From Saccoglossus kowalevskii (taxonomy: Eukaryota > Hemichordata > Enteropneusta > Harrimaniidae), in contig NW_003151760.1 in assembly GCF_000003605.2 (NCBI RefSeq), positions 316,463-348,959 on the forward strand: a stretch of 32,497 nucleotides of DNA, given 5' to 3'. This document shows positions 30,081-32,497 of the stretch, piece after piece. The notes under the pieces were generated by a model. It made no database searches. It saw only the letters and a program-made list of their open reading frames with translations, and was not told the origin of the DNA. Every line of letters begins with the position of its first letter. The first letter of the stretch is position 1. The translations under genes were made by a program, and so were the position numbers.

Positions 30081-31392
30081 CCAATAGCATTTGTCACAAT
30101 TATACTTAACCACAGAATGAATTTTTGCTTTGAATGGTCACAAAACGCGTACCATTAAAGGGGAACCGCTCAATCCCATGGATTGCACCAAAGAATCATG
30201 GGACACTATTGTTTATGTTGTTTACAAAGTTAATCTATCTTATGTTATCCATTGTAATTTTAATCCAGAAAGTAAATTTGTTGTGAGATTAGGCTTAACT
30301 GGAAGTGATCTCAAAATCCTGTATAGGGCGCTTGTCATTCTATAACATGGCGGCAATCTAAGTCAATTGTATCCAAGGCCACTTTTGTTGATAATATATT
30401 TATTTTACTATCAATCTCGTCACTGATACTGTTATTGTGAGTAATAATGTGGATTTTGATAGCAAAATTTGCATATAATCAATATGACATGTACTACAAA
30501 ACAATCAATAGAATAAACTTATAAGCATGTCCTTCCAACGTTCTTATTCCAATTTCTAACTTGATTAAAGCATGGCACGGCACGTCCTGTGATTTAATTG
30601 GTTGGAACAGCTCAGCCATGTTATAAGGAAACCTCCCTTGTAGAGTTGTCCCCGGAATGTTATGATAATTTGTAATCTGAGTGGATTTCACTACATCCTG
30701 AGCAGGTGTGTAATGACAGTATATTTCCCAAGATGTAGGGCAAGAACACTGTGTATTTAATGATATCTAAACTGCCCATTTAGAAAGCACTCTTTATCAA
30801 GCATAGCAACGCTCTCATTAGTGAAGCTATTATTTATGATATTCGTTGAGGTGGGAAGGGGGGTATTAACTTTTATTATGTTGATGTAATATATTGATTA
30901 TAGGTGTATAAATTGTCAAAACTATTAAAATGTATTTTTGGAATGGATAAATATCTGTATAGCTGAAGCCGGATTAAATTCAGAGGATAACAGAATTGAA
31001 TCGAGCATAAGAAACAGGAAAACTCGGGCCATCAAATCTCTTTTAATTTTTATCATCTTATTATCCATTTGTATCTTTTATATACATGTACGTGTATTAC
31101 CGGTATAACATGTATGTTGCTAATAAAAACACAATAGAACATATACAGTTTATATCGCTGTCACATATATGCCATTTCACACTCAAACCTTGAGGAGAGA
31201 ACACAAGTCAACTTTTCATCAACATTTATATATAGTATAATTTTATTAATTATTTGCCAGAGCATTCTACCTCTAAATATATACTTGTACCATGTATATT
31301 TAAGCAAGAGCATTAGTCCTGACAGACGTGTGTAATTCATGTCCATATTAGGATGACCATATCCATGTAATTGATGTTTTGCTGGGATTATT
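30081..31392. other. AT-rich spacer
   Basis: Frames such as 30130-30345 (starting at TTG) have no domain. Nothing else is recognised. Confidence 0.45.
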
Positions 31393-31910
31393 AGCCCCCA
31401 CCCGGACAAAGTCCGGGAGGGGGCTTGTAGTTTCGCCTTCGTCAGTCTGTTAGTCCGTCCAGAGTGATTTCTCGGAGATGGCTTGACAGATTTTGTTGAG
31501 ACTTGTTACAAAGACAAAGGGACCACCCATACAGATGCACATTGTTTTACTTTTTTTTAAATGATCAAATATGGCCGACTGACAGTCATTTTGATTGTTA
31601 ATCATGGCTTTTGTCTGTCCATTGATATTTCTCAGAGATGCCTTGACTGATTTCAATGATACTAACTACAAAGACACAGAGAGGAGGTATACATATTCAC
31701 ATGGATTTATTTTCTGATTTGATCAACTATAGCTGCCTGGCGGCCATTTTGAATGTCAAAATCCTGCAAAATACATTTTTTTGGGAGTGTCCATCATCAT
31801 TTCTCGAAGATGCCTGGACCGATTTTTTCCTGAAACTTTGTACAAAGACAGAGTGACCACTGGTACAGATGCACATTGATTTATTTTTTCAAGGGATCAA
31901 TTAATGAGCT
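31393..31910. mobile_element. Hairpin-ended Helentron/pearl-like element (element D); right end not found
   Basis: A 15-bp hairpin at 31393-31425 has arms AGCCCCCACCCGGAC/GTCCGGGAGGGGGCT around loop AAA, with a single A/A mismatch. It is followed by a GTTAGTCCGTCC run as in element C. The core has three diverged units marked by CTCGGAGATGGCTTGAC, CTCAGAGATGCCTTGAC and CTCGAAGATGCCTGGAC at 31471, 31631 and 31803 (spacing 160 and 172). It also has ATGGCCGACTGACAG-like words shared with element C. No right terminal word was seen before the window ends. Confidence 0.6.
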
Positions 31911-31913
31911 TAT

Positions 31914-32025
31914 TTGCATATTTAATTATCAATTTGAATTCTTGTTAATATCTTGTGAACTAATAGTCCAAATCTGCATATTTAATGAATTTTGAATTAT
32001 TGATGATATCTTGTGAACTACCGGA
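31914..32025 (+). repeat. 60-bp imperfect duplication after element D
   Basis: GCATATTTAAT at 31917 and 31977, and ATATCTTGTGAACTA following each, are spaced 60 bp apart. It may be a further minisatellite within element D. Confidence 0.6.
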
Positions 32026-32497
32026 TTCTGCCATAAATTCGCCCATTCGAAATATCGGCTGGTGGGCCCTTATTTGGGGTTCAAAATTTCAAAAAATGAT
32101 CATCAAATATTTTTAGTGGACTTGTATTTTCATTGAAAAATTCACCCTAGGACACAGGGGTCTGACGATCTGTTCGTCTCAATGCATGGACGTCTATGGG
32201 ACCGAGCGACTATGTCCCGGTACAGGACCTTGTCCTTGTTCAAAATAATAGACATTATAGAATTAAAACAGTTTAGTAATGTGAAGCAAGCATATGTTAT
32301 TAAATTTAATCATCATGCTCCGAAACCACGAAAATCACTAATACTTGTTTCCGGCCGATCAGCTTGCACTATATATAAGACAAGGGAGGAAACAAAATGT
32401 GCACACATTTTTCTAGCAGCCGAAAATCACACCTCAAAATACAAAATACCTTGTCCAAACCAGTTACGAGTGCTTATAAGACACTGAACTATCGCAA
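32026..32497. other. Right-edge stretch, no confident gene
   Basis: A plus-strand frame with an ATG (32182-32487, 101 codons) shows no domain or composition I recognise. It may be chance or part of a transposon running off the window. Confidence 0.4.

Noticed and set aside
32182..32487. Plus-strand frame of 101 codons with an ATG at the right edge
   Set aside because: No domain, signal peptide or compositional support; it might be part of a transposon, but the evidence is insufficient.
1..32497. tRNA, rRNA or CRISPR-like arrays
   Set aside because: No B-box-like GTTCRANNC in a cloverleaf context and no rRNA stretch were found; the tandem arrays lack unique spacers.

Overview
This looks like about 32.5 kb of AT-rich nuclear DNA from an animal, probably a marine invertebrate. 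Five complete single-exon class A GPCR genes sit among long non-coding, repeat-rich stretches. A lophotrochozoan (mollusc-like) source is my best guess. The reasons are the intronless GPCR cluster, the recurring words ACATGTA and ACCGGTA in AT-rich DNA, and transposons with a terminal hairpin and a core of ~125-170 bp tandem repeats, which resemble the Helentron-derived 'pearl'/DINE-1 type. The taxon is an inference; no rRNA, tRNA or named housekeeping gene confirms it.

Layout: 1-397 is a 36-bp minisatellite running in from the left edge. 722-985 is one copy of a dispersed repeat, with a second at 5022-5265. 1179-2154 is a hairpin-ended element with 156-bp internal repeats. 3658-3902 is a short Penelope-like insertion with inverted arms, a 13-bp target duplication and a decayed hammerhead-like motif. 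GPCR1 is on the minus strand (6276-7406), with a 36-bp array starting at its stop codon and 90-bp repeats upstream. After 5.5 kb without a convincing gene come GPCR2 (12890-13966) and GPCR3 (15765-16829). A TIR element (18348-19541) carries a second hairpin-ended element nested inside it. GPCR4 (22895-23986) and GPCR5 (27143-28306) follow; a 52-bp array starts inside the last codons of GPCR5. A third hairpin-ended element begins at 31393.

The notable system is the receptor cluster. All five receptors keep the GPCR framework: N1.50, ERY at 3.49-3.51, W4.50, F6.44, P6.50 and Y7.53. All five lack the toggle-switch Trp 6.48, which is Val, Leu or Ala, and all carry an acidic residue at 6.51 directly after the TM6 proline. 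In all five, extracellular loop 2 is shortened: W4.50 to the TM5 tyrosine is 44-46 residues, against about 61-62 in rhodopsin and the beta-2 adrenergic receptor. The TM5 proline, where present, sits one helical turn early. GPCR2, 3 and 4 form one subgroup and GPCR1 and 5 another. I read this as a lineage-specific family expanded by tandem duplication, with ligand unknown. A chemosensory or orphan neuropeptide role is plausible but unproven.
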